Shown in pieces: positions 1 through 9,700 of a DNA stretch of 64,000 nt. Below the pieces are notes generated by a model. The model was not told the DNA's origin, ran no database searches, and worked only from the letters and a program-made list of their open reading frames with translations. The DNA lies in NCBI GenBank assembly GCA_021795395.1, contig JAJYPN010000010.1, positions 1 through 64,000 of the forward strand. The letters run 5' to 3'. Position 1 is the stretch's first letter. The number at the start of each line of letters is the position of its first letter. Source of the stretch: Pseudomonadota bacterium. Lineage in GTDB: Bacteria; Pseudomonadota; Gammaproteobacteria; Burkholderiales; Sulfuriferulaceae. The translations under genes and the position numbers were made by a program.

Positions 1-181
1 TGGCTGCTTCGGCCAGGGACTTTTGCAATTCCGCCACGAGACTTGTATCCAGACGAGGATCGTCCAGGCCTCCCAGGATATCCACACGATCGGTGGTGGT
101 GTCGTGCAGCGCAGGCAGAAATACCCCGTGCGGATTAATTGAGGTTCCCTCTATTTTCGTCTTCCAAGGGATGGGTTTCAT
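1..181 (-). pseudogene. Truncated DabA-like (DUF2309) inorganic-carbon transporter fragment
   Basis: Read on the minus strand, bases 139 down to 1 encode an uninterrupted peptide containing FLPALHDTTTDRVDIL. This resembles the conserved LHDTTTD segment that follows the zinc site in DabA (DUF2309), the membrane-associated subunit of the DAB inorganic-carbon pump. In full DabA that segment lies several hundred residues into the protein. Here only about 14 unrelated residues precede it before the ATG at 181-179, and a stop lies in frame at 199-197. The N-terminal half, with the Cys/Asp/His zinc ligands, is therefore missing. The C-terminal part runs off the left edge. I read it as a 5'-truncated remnant. 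Family assignment is from one motif only. Confidence 0.45.
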
Positions 182-198
182 GCTACCCGCTTTACCTC

Positions 199-1089
199 AT
201 GCTGAGCTATCCTCGGCGTTTTTCAGGCTTGCTTGCAGCATGTCTATGGGGTAACGCACAATCGGCCGCCTTGTTCGATTGCATGACAGAACCTACACAA
301 ACCGTAGATATCAGGAGTCCGGTCGTTGGCCTGCTCGAAAAGGTCAATGTACGACGCGGGGACAAAGTTCGCAAAGGACAGATAATCGCCAACCTGGAAT
401 CATCAGCCGAAACGGCCTCCGTAGCGCTGGCGCTTTACAAATCCGAAATGACTGCGCCAACCATAACAGCCGAAAACAAAATCAAGTTTGCCAAACGCAA
501 ATTCGAACGGCGTCGCGAGATGCAAGCACAGAACTTCATGTCAGGGCAAGAACGCGACGAAGCTGAAGCCGAAATGAAACTGGCCGAAGACGAGCTCAAA
601 CTGGCGCAGGAAAACAAGGCCGTTGCCGGACTCGAATGGCGACAGCAACGCAGCCTGCTTAATTTACGCACCATACGCAGCCCATTCGATGGTGTTGTAG
701 TCGACCAATCCCTTTATCCGGGCGAAGTCGTTGAACCCAGTGATCAAAAAAAATCCATATTAAAACTTGCGCAACTTAATCCTTTACGTATCTACGTCAT
801 CTTACCCATGTCCGCATTCGGCAAGGTCACACCAGGTATGAAAGTTGACGTGCATCCAGAGCCGCCCATCGGCGGTCATTTTATCGGCAACGTCAACATC
901 ATCGACCGGGTCGTTAATGCTGCCAGTGGAACTTTCGGTGTTTTCCTCGAAGTCGCCAATCCATCATTAGGCGTACCTGCAGGGGTTAAATGCAAAGCAG
1001 ATTTCCCGATTACTCTTGATGAGAAATTCAGCACCCAATCCGAGAAAATTTCCTCGCGTTTGTCGGAGAAAAACAAATATGTACATTAG
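199..1089 (+). CDS. HlyD-type periplasmic adaptor (membrane fusion protein)
   Basis: A 296-residue membrane-fusion protein that would bridge an inner-membrane exporter to an outer-membrane channel. The ATG at 199 gives a plausible signal peptide ending near GNAQSA; an in-frame TTG at 139 would add 20 residues ahead of it and is less likely. After the signal come a lipoyl-like half (TVDIRSPVVGLLEKV), a charged alpha-hairpin (about residues 75-150), the second lipoyl half (LRTIRSPFDGVVVDQSL) and a beta-barrel domain. No exporter or outer-membrane partner is adjacent, so its substrate is unknown. The start sits almost against the truncated DabA-like fragment on the other strand, which suggests a rearrangement junction near base 140. 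Confidence 0.7.
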   Translation: MLSYPRRFSGLLAACLWGNAQSAALFDCMTEPTQTVDIRSPVVGLLEKVNVRRGDKVRKGQIIANLESSAETASVALALYKSEMTAPTITAENKIKFAKRKFERRREMQAQNFMSGQERDEAEAEMKLAEDELKLAQENKAVAGLEWRQQRSLLNLRTIRSPFDGVVVDQSLYPGEVVEPSDQKKSILKLAQLNPLRIYVILPMSAFGKVTPGMKVDVHPEPPIGGHFIGNVNIIDRVVNAASGTFGVFLEVANPSLGVPAGVKCKADFPITLDEKFSTQSEKISSRLSEKNKYVH

Positions 1090-1402
1090 AGTTTGCGACC
1101 TGACGCCATCAATATTGGAATGAAATATTATTTCCGCCGCTGGTTAGGCGTGCCCCTGTCAATGTAAACCAGACTTTGAAAGCCCAGATTTATATTATCT
1201 TTTGGATTGTTAATGAATTTGTAACAAATTTGCTCTATTATTAATAATAAAAATAATTATAGGTTAATATGCTGTTTTTTTTGATCCAGTAAAAAATTAC
1301 AACGATTCCGGTATCGCTCGTTGCGTTAATGGATAAATCCAACATTGTGGTTTATTGCTGATTTTTGCGCTGGGATGTATTTCGCTATAGGACTGATATG
1401 CC
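1090..1402. other. AT-rich intergenic region
   Basis: A gap of 313 bases between the adaptor gene and the GGDEF-EAL gene. It is markedly AT-rich around 1190-1290 and contains runs of TAATAATAAAAATAATTA type. I see no open frame with a ribosome-binding site and no clear terminator hairpin. It may hold the promoter of the downstream gene, but no convincing paired -35/-10 could be picked. Confidence 0.5.
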
Positions 1403-3385
1403 ATGATGCGATTCAATCTGGATAACAAGAACTCGATTATGACTGAACAAACAGCAGGCTGGCGATGTATGGTGGCATTGCATCTCGAAGATTTGCGACA
1501 TTGCATGGAGTTTCTGGCGATTGCGTACGGAGCTGGTAGCCTGTATCAAATCGGATTGCGGCGAGACGGAGCAGAATTTCCGATTGGATTGAGAATCAGG
1601 ACGATGAAATATAACGATCCGGGCAATTATGAATTTTGTGCCCTGTTACGCGATATTACCGATCAAAAAAATTCGGAGCGGAGATTGTTTTATCTTGAAA
1701 AGGCGCGTGCGGAAATCTCTCTCAATTCGATCCGCGATGCCGTTATCGGCACCGATATCACCGGTCGGATCGACTATTTGAACAGGGCGGCAGAAAACAT
1801 GACCGGATGGTCGCGCAATGAGGCGCTGGGACGGCCCGTCAGCGATGTCGTCCAGATCATCAATCGCGTTACCCGCAAGCGGGATCTCAACTCCATAGAA
1901 ATCGTCCTGCAAAGCAATACGCATTCGGTAGCGAGTACTGATACCGTACTTATACGCCGCGATGGAAGCGAGGTGACGATAGAAGATTCGGCAGCGCCGC
2001 TGCGTGATGAAAACAAACAGCTCACCGGTGCGGTCATGGTGCTTCACGATATTTCGGCAGCCCGGACTATGACCATGAAAATGGCGCATTTGACGCAACA
2101 CGATTTTTTAACCAACTTGCCCAACCGCCTGCTTTTGAACGACAGAATAACTCAGGCTATCATCCATGCCGAACGGCGCGATACACAATTGGTTGTACTG
2201 TTTCTCGATCTGGATAATTTCAAGCATATCAATGACTCTCTCGGTCATGCGATCGGCGACAAACTGCTGCAATCGGTCGCACAGCGTTTATGTGCCTGCA
2301 TGCGCATTTCCGATACGATAAGCCGACAGGGTGGCGATGAATTTGTCATTCTTCTGACGGAAGAAAATCAACCGATAGACGCTACCCGGATTGCAGAAAA
2401 AATATTATCCAATTTGAGCGTGCCGCATGCAATCGACCAGCATATGCTGCATGTGACGACGAGTATCGGCATCAGCACGTATCCCGATGATGCGAAAAAT
2501 GCCGAAACCCTGATTAAAAATGCCGATACGGCAATGTATTATGCGAAAGAAAAAGGGCGTAATAGCTACCAATATTTTAAAAGCGACATGAATGTACGTG
2601 CGGTGGAACGCCAGGCCATCGAATCCAGCCTTCGGCTTGCTTTGGAACGCAATGAGTTGATCCTGTATTATCAACCCAAGGTTAACCTGAAATCCGGTAA
2701 GATTACAGGAGCCGAAGCCCTGATTCGATGGCAGCATCCCGATAGGGGATTATTGCTACCCAATCGCTTTGTGCCGGTGGCGGAGGAATGCGGTCTGATT
2801 ATCCAGATAGGGCGTTGGGTGTTGCGTGAAGCATGCGTACAGAACCGGAAATGGTTCCTGGCAGGCTTGCATCCGGGGTCCATAGCGGTAAATATTTCAG
2901 CATTGGAATTTCGGCGCATGGATTTTGTGGAAGAAGTCGGCACGATATTAAAGGACAGTGATTTGCCGCCTGAATCCTTGCAATTGGAAATTACCGAAAG
3001 CGTGCTTATGCGCGATGCCGAATCCAGTATCATGGTTTTGCAGCAGTTGAAGAATATGGGCGTGCAATTGGCTGTGGACGATTTTGGTACCGGTTATTCC
3101 AGTCTAAGTTATTTGCATCAATTCCCTATTGACGTACTCAAAATAGACCAGTCTTTTGTTCAGGATATCGTTACGGATCAGGATAACGGTGTCATAGTGA
3201 GCGCCGTCATTGCCATGGGCAATAGTCTTAAGCAGCAAGTGGTAGCGGAGGGTGTGGAACAGAAAAATCAGTTGTCATTTTTGCAAGGTCAGCACTGTGA
3301 AGAAGGTCAGGGATATCTTTTCAGTCGGCCTATCTGTGCCGAACAATTCGCGCTGCTGCTCAAAACCGGGATTAACTGTATCTGA
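1403..3385 (+). CDS. PAS-GGDEF-EAL c-di-GMP turnover protein with clipped N-terminus
   Basis: A 660-residue soluble protein that could both make and degrade cyclic di-GMP. Residues 1-100 hold only the C-terminal half of a PAS/PAC fold (ends LLRDITDQKNSERRL). A full PAS domain follows (about 110-230, GRIDYLNRAAENMTGW). The GGDEF domain has an intact RQGGDEF active site near residue 309, with an inhibitory-site RISD five residues before it. The EAL domain starts with AEALIRWQHP near 437 and keeps ITES, DDFGTGYSS, the LKIDQSF lysine and AEGVE. No membrane segment or signal peptide is seen. The first PAS lacks its N-terminal half, so the gene may be truncated at its 5' end or have lost an upstream sensor part. 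Confidence 0.88.
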   Translation: MMRFNLDNKNSIMTEQTAGWRCMVALHLEDLRHCMEFLAIAYGAGSLYQIGLRRDGAEFPIGLRIRTMKYNDPGNYEFCALLRDITDQKNSERRLFYLEKARAEISLNSIRDAVIGTDITGRIDYLNRAAENMTGWSRNEALGRPVSDVVQIINRVTRKRDLNSIEIVLQSNTHSVASTDTVLIRRDGSEVTIEDSAAPLRDENKQLTGAVMVLHDISAARTMTMKMAHLTQHDFLTNLPNRLLLNDRITQAIIHAERRDTQLVVLFLDLDNFKHINDSLGHAIGDKLLQSVAQRLCACMRISDTISRQGGDEFVILLTEENQPIDATRIAEKILSNLSVPHAIDQHMLHVTTSIGISTYPDDAKNAETLIKNADTAMYYAKEKGRNSYQYFKSDMNVRAVERQAIESSLRLALERNELILYYQPKVNLKSGKITGAEALIRWQHPDRGLLLPNRFVPVAEECGLIIQIGRWVLREACVQNRKWFLAGLHPGSIAVNISALEFRRMDFVEEVGTILKDSDLPPESLQLEITESVLMRDAESSIMVLQQLKNMGVQLAVDDFGTGYSSLSYLHQFPIDVLKIDQSFVQDIVTDQDNGVIVSAVIAMGNSLKQQVVAEGVEQKNQLSFLQGQHCEEGQGYLFSRPICAEQFALLLKTGINCI

Positions 3386-3416
3386 TCGCGGCAGATCAGG
3401 GCTTCAGCATGGCCTC

Positions 3417-3623
3417 TTATTCTTTATGCTCAAGCTGACGAGAGGGTTTTTTGGTTTTGGCTAACATGGCGATTTCCAGAGCAGTCTCCAGGCGGATTAT
3501 TCGTTCGGCAAGATTTTCAATTTTATCCTGTTGAGATTTTACAGTGCCGGAAAGCCGTTCGACTTTGTCGTTCATGCGTATGACGGTGGTAATGGCATCC
3601 CACATTTTTTCTGTGATACCCAT
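3417..3623 (-). CDS. Small coiled-coil protein, second gene of a two-gene unit
   Basis: A 68-residue hydrophilic protein of unknown function. The middle (VERLSGTVKSQQDKIENLAE and onward) has the heptad spacing of a short coiled coil, and the C-terminus is basic. Its ATG overlaps the stop of the preceding gene in a TGATG arrangement, so the two are very probably translated together. The partner looks like a small DNA-binding protein, which makes a co-regulator or toxin/antitoxin-like role possible, but nothing in the sequence identifies a toxin. Confidence 0.5.
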   Translation of the reverse strand: MGITEKMWDAITTVIRMNDKVERLSGTVKSQQDKIENLAERIIRLETALEIAMLAKTKKPSRQLEHKE

Positions 3624-3901
3624 CAGACCGTCCGCTTCTGTTCCATCATCGCGATACGTTTATTGGAAGCCTCGACATACTGGATAGCATCGTCTATTGC
3701 TTTACTTGCCTGTTCAGTAGTTTTAAGCATTTGAACAATCATGTTTTCCAGTATTTGATCTTCTTCGTCAGGCCGAAATGCAACAGCGGCGCGACGTAGG
3801 AATTCTCCCATGGACAATCCCGAATCTTTGGCCATCCTTGCAATTCTGCTCTTCTCGCTGGAACTTACTAAAACCGGAATACGTTCCGTTGCAGTCGCCA
3901 T
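3623..3901 (-). CDS. Ribbon-helix-helix-like small DNA-binding protein
   Basis: A 92-residue protein. Its first 45 residues fit a ribbon-helix-helix or mobilisation-protein-like fold: a beta strand (ERIPVLVSSSEKSRI) followed by a helix-turn-helix pattern (MAKDSGLSMGEFLRRAAVAF). The remainder is helical and acidic (EDQILENMIVQMLKTTEQ), probably for oligomerisation. A good ribosome-binding site (AGGAG) lies 7 bases before the ATG at 3901. Two perfect 11-bp tandem repeats lie immediately upstream, as expected for an autoregulated ribbon-helix-helix repressor. Exact family not recognised. Confidence 0.55.
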   Translation of the reverse strand: MATATERIPVLVSSSEKSRIARMAKDSGLSMGEFLRRAAVAFRPDEEDQILENMIVQMLKTTEQASKAIDDAIQYVEASNKRIAMMEQKRTV

Positions 3902-3910
3902 GTTAATCTC

Positions 3911-3932
3911 CTGATCATGTGCTGATCATGTG
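3911..3932. promoter_or_regulatory. Tandem 11-bp repeat, candidate operator
   Basis: CTGATCATGTG occurs twice, head to tail and without a gap, at 3911-3921 and 3922-3932. Each copy contains the palindrome TGATCA, so the palindromes are spaced exactly 11 bp, one helical turn. The array lies directly upstream of the ribosome-binding site of the ribbon-helix-helix-like gene. Ribbon-helix-helix repressors typically bind such closely spaced short repeats. Operator function is an inference. Confidence 0.45.
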
Positions 3933-4122
3933 CATTATATGGTCTGGTATGGGGATTTGCAAGCAACGGAGAGGTCGGTTCGTGATTTTATAAGAAGGAA
4001 TGGCCGACAGGGCTTGATTATTGCCATGCAAGAATGAATCCTCGATGAATAATCGAGTAGCGCAATAATCCTGTCAAAAACAGTACCAGTTATGCGACTA
4101 CCCGATAGCTTGCCGAATTTTG

Positions 4123-5565
4123 CTAACCGTCCGATTTCATGTTGTTTTTGTAGCTGCCCCCCAGCGCACGAACCAGATTGACATTGGCCTGCAAGCGGCG
4201 CGTACGCAGATTGAGTGCCTGTAATTCGACGTGTAACAGGGAGGTTTGCGCGGTCACTACGTCCAGATAGCTGGTCATCCCTTCACGATACCGGTTCATG
4301 GCGATATTGAGCGTCTTGTTTGAATCGACTACCGCTGCTTTGACCTGCAATGACTCCTGCGCCAATTTATTCAGCAAAGACAAGTTGTCTTCCACCTCCT
4401 GGAAAGCTTGCAAAACGGTGGAGCGATAATTGGCGCCGGCAATATTGTAGACGGCTTCCGCCTGATGAACGATCGCTTCGCGGCGTCCCGCATCGAATAT
4501 CGTCAGAAAGGCGGTTGGGCCTATCATCCAGACGTTGGTCGGTGCAATCAGGAACGATCCGGCGGCGATGGTATCCAAAGTATCTCCGCCTTGCAGCATG
4601 ATGGTGGGATAAAAGGCGGTTTTGGCGACACCGATCTGTGCGTTGGCGGCATAGACTCTGCGTTCGGCAGCGGCTATATCGGGTCGGCGTTGCAACAGTT
4701 TGCTCGGTATGCCTACCGGTACGTTAGGCAAGGCGATATTGATGACAGCCGGCGCTATGGTGAAACTCGAAGCCGGTATCCCGACCAGACTTGCGATGGC
4801 GTGCTCGTACAAGGCGCGGCTGGCAGCGATATCGGTCAGTTCCGCTTTGGCGCTATCGAGCTGCGCTTGCGCTCTGGATACATCCAGAGCGGAATCCGCG
4901 CCGCCCTCGAAGCGGTTTTGCGTTAGGGTGAGTGCTTTGGTATAAGCAGCGACCACATCGGTCAGCAATTGCGATTGTGCATCGAAATTACGTAATGCGA
5001 TGTAGTTGTTGATCAGGTTGGCGTGCAAACTGAGTTTTACCGATTCCACATCGGCGGCGGCCGCTTGCGCTTGGGCGGTACCGGCAGCGACTTCGTTGCG
5101 TATGCGACCCCACAGGTCGAGCTCGTAGCTGGCTCCGATGTCGCCGTATTGTTCGGTAAAATGTTGCGGCGAGGTAACGCCGGGACCGCGCCCCGCCTCG
5201 ATATGCGGATGATTGTAAAACTGGTAGTTTTCGGTCGCGGCGCCGCCTACCGACACGGTCGGATACAAGCTGGCGCGCGCTTGCTGCTCGTACGCCGCAG
5301 CCTGGTCGTAATGCGCTACCGCCGCGGCAAGGGTTGGATTGGCTGCATCGAGTTGACCGATCAGCTTGTCGATGGTTTGGTCGCCGTAGTTTTTCCACCA
5401 ATCGCCGCGATTGAGATTGTCGGAAGGTTGCGCTGGCTGCCAGATACCGGCTTCCTTGTAGGAGGCGGGCATTGCTACCGTCGGCACCTTATAAGTCGGA
5501 GCCAGCGAGCATCCGGCAAATAAGGGCAGACTCAATAACGCCAAAGTCAAACGTGGATACTTCAT
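4123..5565 (-). CDS. Outer-membrane factor lipoprotein of RND efflux system (NodT type)
   Basis: A 480-residue outer-membrane channel, TolC/OprM-like, forming the exit duct of a tripartite pump. The N-terminus is a lipoprotein signal with lipobox LFAGC (Cys19). Two outer-membrane-efflux repeats follow, each with long alpha-helical stretches, and the GIPSKLLQRRPDIAAAERR segment is typical of the NodT family between the two halves. It is the last gene of a three-gene operon: its ATG overlaps the adaptor stop by 4 bases. Length is normal for the family. Substrate cannot be told from sequence. Confidence 0.9.
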   Translation of the reverse strand: MKYPRLTLALLSLPLFAGCSLAPTYKVPTVAMPASYKEAGIWQPAQPSDNLNRGDWWKNYGDQTIDKLIGQLDAANPTLAAAVAHYDQAAAYEQQARASLYPTVSVGGAATENYQFYNHPHIEAGRGPGVTSPQHFTEQYGDIGASYELDLWGRIRNEVAAGTAQAQAAAADVESVKLSLHANLINNYIALRNFDAQSQLLTDVVAAYTKALTLTQNRFEGGADSALDVSRAQAQLDSAKAELTDIAASRALYEHAIASLVGIPASSFTIAPAVINIALPNVPVGIPSKLLQRRPDIAAAERRVYAANAQIGVAKTAFYPTIMLQGGDTLDTIAAGSFLIAPTNVWMIGPTAFLTIFDAGRREAIVHQAEAVYNIAGANYRSTVLQAFQEVEDNLSLLNKLAQESLQVKAAVVDSNKTLNIAMNRYREGMTSYLDVVTAQTSLLHVELQALNLRTRRLQANVNLVRALGGSYKNNMKSDG

Positions 5566-6725
5566 GACTGGTTCCCTGCGTTATGAATACTAACCTTGTC
5601 CCCTTGTGCAATGGAATCCGAAGGGGAATCGATGATGCGATCGTCCATGGTCAGTCCGGACTTGACTTCTACGGTGTTGCCCATGTCCTTGCCCAGTCTG
5701 ATGGACTTGAGCACAACCCGGTTATCCGGACCGACGGTCGCTACTTTCAGGCCGTGGGTACGGAATAATAGGGTACTGGCGGGGATGACCAGACGATGAG
5801 GTTGCGCGCCCAGGGTAAAATAGACATCGGCGTATGCGCCTGGCAGCAGATCGCCCTTGGGGTTATCCATCAATAATTCAACGGTCATGGTTCGGGAGTT
5901 TTCCCGGATCGCTTCCGCCGTGCTCAGATAAGAGGCCGGATAAGTATGATGGGGCCGTTCGGGGAAATGCAACTGGGCAACCAGACCAGGCTTGATGAGA
6001 CTGGAAAAGTTCTGCGGTACGTCCGCGTACACGCGCAGTTTGTGGGTATCGGCCACTTTGAACAGCACCTTGTTGGCATCGCTGCTGCCGGTGGTGATCA
6101 GACTCCCGATATCGGTTCTGCGGTCGGTAACGACACCGTCGAAGGGCGCGACGATGTGGTTAAATGCCTGTTGCGCGCGCAAGCTGCTGAGCGTGGCTTC
6201 TTCCGCATTGACCACGGCTTGCTGGGCTTTGGCGTCCTGAACTTTTTCATCGACTTCCTGACGCGAGACGGAATCGGTAACCAGGAGATTCTGCCAGCGT
6301 TTGGCGGTGATGTTGGCCAGATCGAGGCGGGCTTTCGCAGTCGCCAGATCGGCTTCGGCACTGCGAATCTGCTGGTCTAATTCAGGCGTTTCTATGATTG
6401 CCATAAGCTGGCCGGCCTTGACGTGCGCGCCGATATCGGTGTACCACATTTTAAGGTAGCCATTGACCCGGGCGTATATCGTGGCTTCGTAAAACGGCGT
6501 TACATTGCCGGGCAATATCAGCGTCTGTTCGCTCGGTCCGAGTTTGGGCCTGACGATATTGACCGATGCGATGCTGTTCAACTCCGCCACATGCTTCAGA
6601 TCCCTTTCATGATGCATGCGGCTGATGATGCCGGTCGCAGCCAATGCGATTGCCAATAGCAGCAGCACTACACCCACTAAGCGAATACGCCAGGATGCCG
6701 TTACGTGAGGTTGATCAGTTGACAT
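5562..6725 (-). CDS. RND efflux periplasmic adaptor subunit
   Basis: A 387-residue membrane fusion protein. A single N-terminal transmembrane anchor (about residues 13-33) is followed by lipoyl halves (ATIYARVNGYLKMWYTDIG and FNHIVAPFDGVVTDRRTD), a helical hairpin between them, and a beta-barrel plus membrane-proximal domain. It lies between the permease gene (2-base gap) and the outer-membrane factor gene (4-base overlap), so the three products should be made together. It is of the HlyD/AcrA class and, as is common, links the permease to the outer channel. Confidence 0.92.
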   Translation of the reverse strand: MSTDQPHVTASWRIRLVGVVLLLLAIALAATGIISRMHHERDLKHVAELNSIASVNIVRPKLGPSEQTLILPGNVTPFYEATIYARVNGYLKMWYTDIGAHVKAGQLMAIIETPELDQQIRSAEADLATAKARLDLANITAKRWQNLLVTDSVSRQEVDEKVQDAKAQQAVVNAEEATLSSLRAQQAFNHIVAPFDGVVTDRRTDIGSLITTGSSDANKVLFKVADTHKLRVYADVPQNFSSLIKPGLVAQLHFPERPHHTYPASYLSTAEAIRENSRTMTVELLMDNPKGDLLPGAYADVYFTLGAQPHRLVIPASTLLFRTHGLKVATVGPDNRVVLKSIRLGKDMGNTVEVKSGLTMDDRIIDSPSDSIAQGDKVSIHNAGNQS

Positions 6726-6727
6726 TA

Positions 6728-9700
6728 TTACTCTCCAGAATGAGACAAGTTATGGGTATGGGTTTCCTTGTTTTGCTTGTGTACCAGGCTGAAAACGACC
6801 GGTACGAACAGCAGCGTGGCAACGGTGGCGAACGATAGTCCGCCGATGACCGCGCGACCCAGCGGCGCGTTCAATCCCTCGCTCAGCGCCATGGGCGCCA
6901 TACCGATGATCATGGCAAGAGCGGTCATCAGCACCGGCCGGAAGCGGATATAGCCTGCTTCGATGGCCGCCATCATGCCGCTATCGCCTTCGGTCAGCCG
7001 TTCGCGCGCAAAACTGACCACCAGAATACTGTTGGCGGTCGCCACCCCCATGCACATGATCGCGCCGATCAGGGCCGGGACGGAAAGGGTGGTTTGCGTT
7101 ACGAACAGCATCCAGACGATACCCGCCAGCGCGGCCGGCAAGGCCGTGATGATGACGAAAGGATCCAGCCAGGACTGAAAGTTGACCACAATCAGCAAGT
7201 AGATGAATACGATCGCGCCAATCAAACCGAATACCAGTCCTGTGTACGTGGTATTCATTGCCTGTACTTGTCCGCGTAGAACCACAAACGAACCTTTAGG
7301 CACATCTTTCGCCGTATCCTTCAAAATCGTATCGATATCTGCTGCGACGGCGCCCAGATCGCGATTTTGCGTAGATGCGAAAAGGTCTATCGCCGGTTGC
7401 ACGTCATAGTGCGAAACTACCGCATCGGTTTCGCGACGGGTAATCGTGGCCAGGCTTCCGAGAATTTGCGGAACGGTGGAATTACCGGACGGAAGCGGCA
7501 CATTTTGCAGTTCGCTCAGTGTGTCGATGCGATATTGCGGCGTTTGCACCACTAACGGATAGGAAACGCTGTTGGACGGATTAACCCAGAAATTCGGCGC
7601 GGTCTGGAAGCTGCCTGACAAAGTGTTGATCATGCTGACAGCAATATCGTACTGAGTCAAACCGAGCGAAAGGGCGCGAGCGCGGTCTACCGTAGCATGC
7701 AATTCGGGCTCGTTGAACGCTTGCTGCATATGCAGGTCTGCCAAGCCGGAAACGCCCTTGAGACGAGTCATTAGCTCGTTGGCATAAATGCGGTTTTCCT
7801 GCAACTTAAAGCCTACGATCTGCACATCCAGTGGTGCAGGAAGACCGAAGTTAAGAATTTGCGTCACTATGTCGGCAGGAAGGAAAGAAAAAGTCACGCC
7901 GGGAAAATCGTGATTCAATTTGCGGCGCAGTTCCTGGACATAGCCTTCGGTGGGCTTATGGCCTTTTTTGAGCGTGATCAATATATCGGCATCGGCTGGG
8001 CCGACCGGGGAAGAGTTGCTGTATGTCAGGTTGATACCGCTGACCGGCACGCCGATATTGTCTATGACATTTTTTATTTCGTTTGCAGGAACGTTGCGAC
8101 GAATTTCGGCTTCAATCAAGTCGACAATTCGTGCCGAGTCTTCTATCCGGGTTCCCATAGGCGCGCGCACGTGCAATTTGATTATACCTGCGTCCACGGC
8201 AGGGAAAAAGTTTCTTCCCAGCCATGGCACCAAGGCAAACGAAACAATCACAAAACTCAAAAACCCTATGATAAATATGGGGCGATTAGTTAATGCCAGC
8301 AGCAATACGCGTTTGTAAGCTTCGCGGATGGTGCTGAAAACCTGCTCGAACTTGCGTTGAAACAGTACCAGCGGGTTTTTCGTCGGGGTCTGGTGCAGGA
8401 GCGGATGTCCGTTTTCGTCCAGTACCGGCGCTTCGCCTTCATGCGCGGCATGGGTATGCGGCTTGAGCAGGAATTTTGCCATCGTTGGCACCAGCGTCCG
8501 GGAGAGGGTGAATGAAGCGATCATCGCAAAAACCACCGCTTCTGCCAGCGGAACGAACAGGTATTTCGATACGCCTTGAAGTAAAAACATCGGTATGAAG
8601 ACGATACAGATCGACAGCAGGGAAACGAACGCGGGGATAACGATCTGGTTCGCGCCGTCGAGAATGGCGGTTTCAACCTGCTTGCCGTGTTCCAGGTGCC
8701 AGTTGATGTTTTCGATCGTTACCGTGCCGTCGTCGACCAGAATGCCGACCGCCAGCGCCAAACCGCCCAGCGTCATGATGTTGATGGTCTGTCCGATGGC
8801 GGACAGGGCCATGATGGACGTCAGGATGGCCAGCGGGATAGAGGTGATAATGATCAAGGTTGAACGCCAGCTTCCCAGAAACAGCAATATCATCAGGCCG
8901 GTCAGAGAAGCGGCAGTAATACCTTCACGAATGACTTCGTCGACCGACTCCTTGACGAAACCCGACTGATCGCCAACCAGCGCCACATTGAGGCCCTTGG
9001 GGGCGCCCGCTTCGATGCGCGGCAGCAAGGCCTTGACGCTGGCGATGATGTCGAGCGTGGAAGCCTTGCCGTTTTTCTGGATGGTGGTCAGCACCGAATG
9101 CCGGCCGTTGATGCGCACCATATTGGTTTGCGGCGAGAAACCGTCGTAGACGTGCGCGACGTCGCGCAGATAGATGGTGGCGTTGTTGACTACCTTGATG
9201 GGCATATCGTTCAACTCGTCCATCACTTTCGGGCTGGCATTCAGTGTCACCTGGTATTCGAAGGTGCCCACTTTCTCCGTACCTCCGGGCAGCAACAGGT
9301 TCTGGACAGCCAGGGCATGGCTGACGTCGGCGGGAGACAGGCCCTTTTCACGAAGTTTGTTGGGGTCGAGATCGACCTGAACCTGCCGTACCTTGCCGCC
9401 GTAGGGAGAAGGCACTGCCGCGCCTTCCACCTGCGCCAGTTGGGGACGGATGAAGTTGTTGGAGATGTCGAACAACTGGTTGTCGAGCAGGGTTTGACTC
9501 GAGAGCGCCAATTGCAGAATCGGTACGCTGGACGCATTGTAAGTCAATACCAGCGGCGGCGTAATCCCAGGGGGCATCCCTTTGAGCACGGTTTGTGAGA
9601 TGGCGGTGATCTGACTCACGGCGCCATTGATGTCGACGCCGGGGAAGAAGAATACCTTGACCACAGCGACGCCGGCCAATGATTGCGATTCGATGTGCTC

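Noticed and set aside
4041-4057. CTCGAT/ATCGAG hairpin downstream of the ribbon-helix-helix unit
   Set aside because: A short stem with no U-run and no position relative to a gene end that would support a role.
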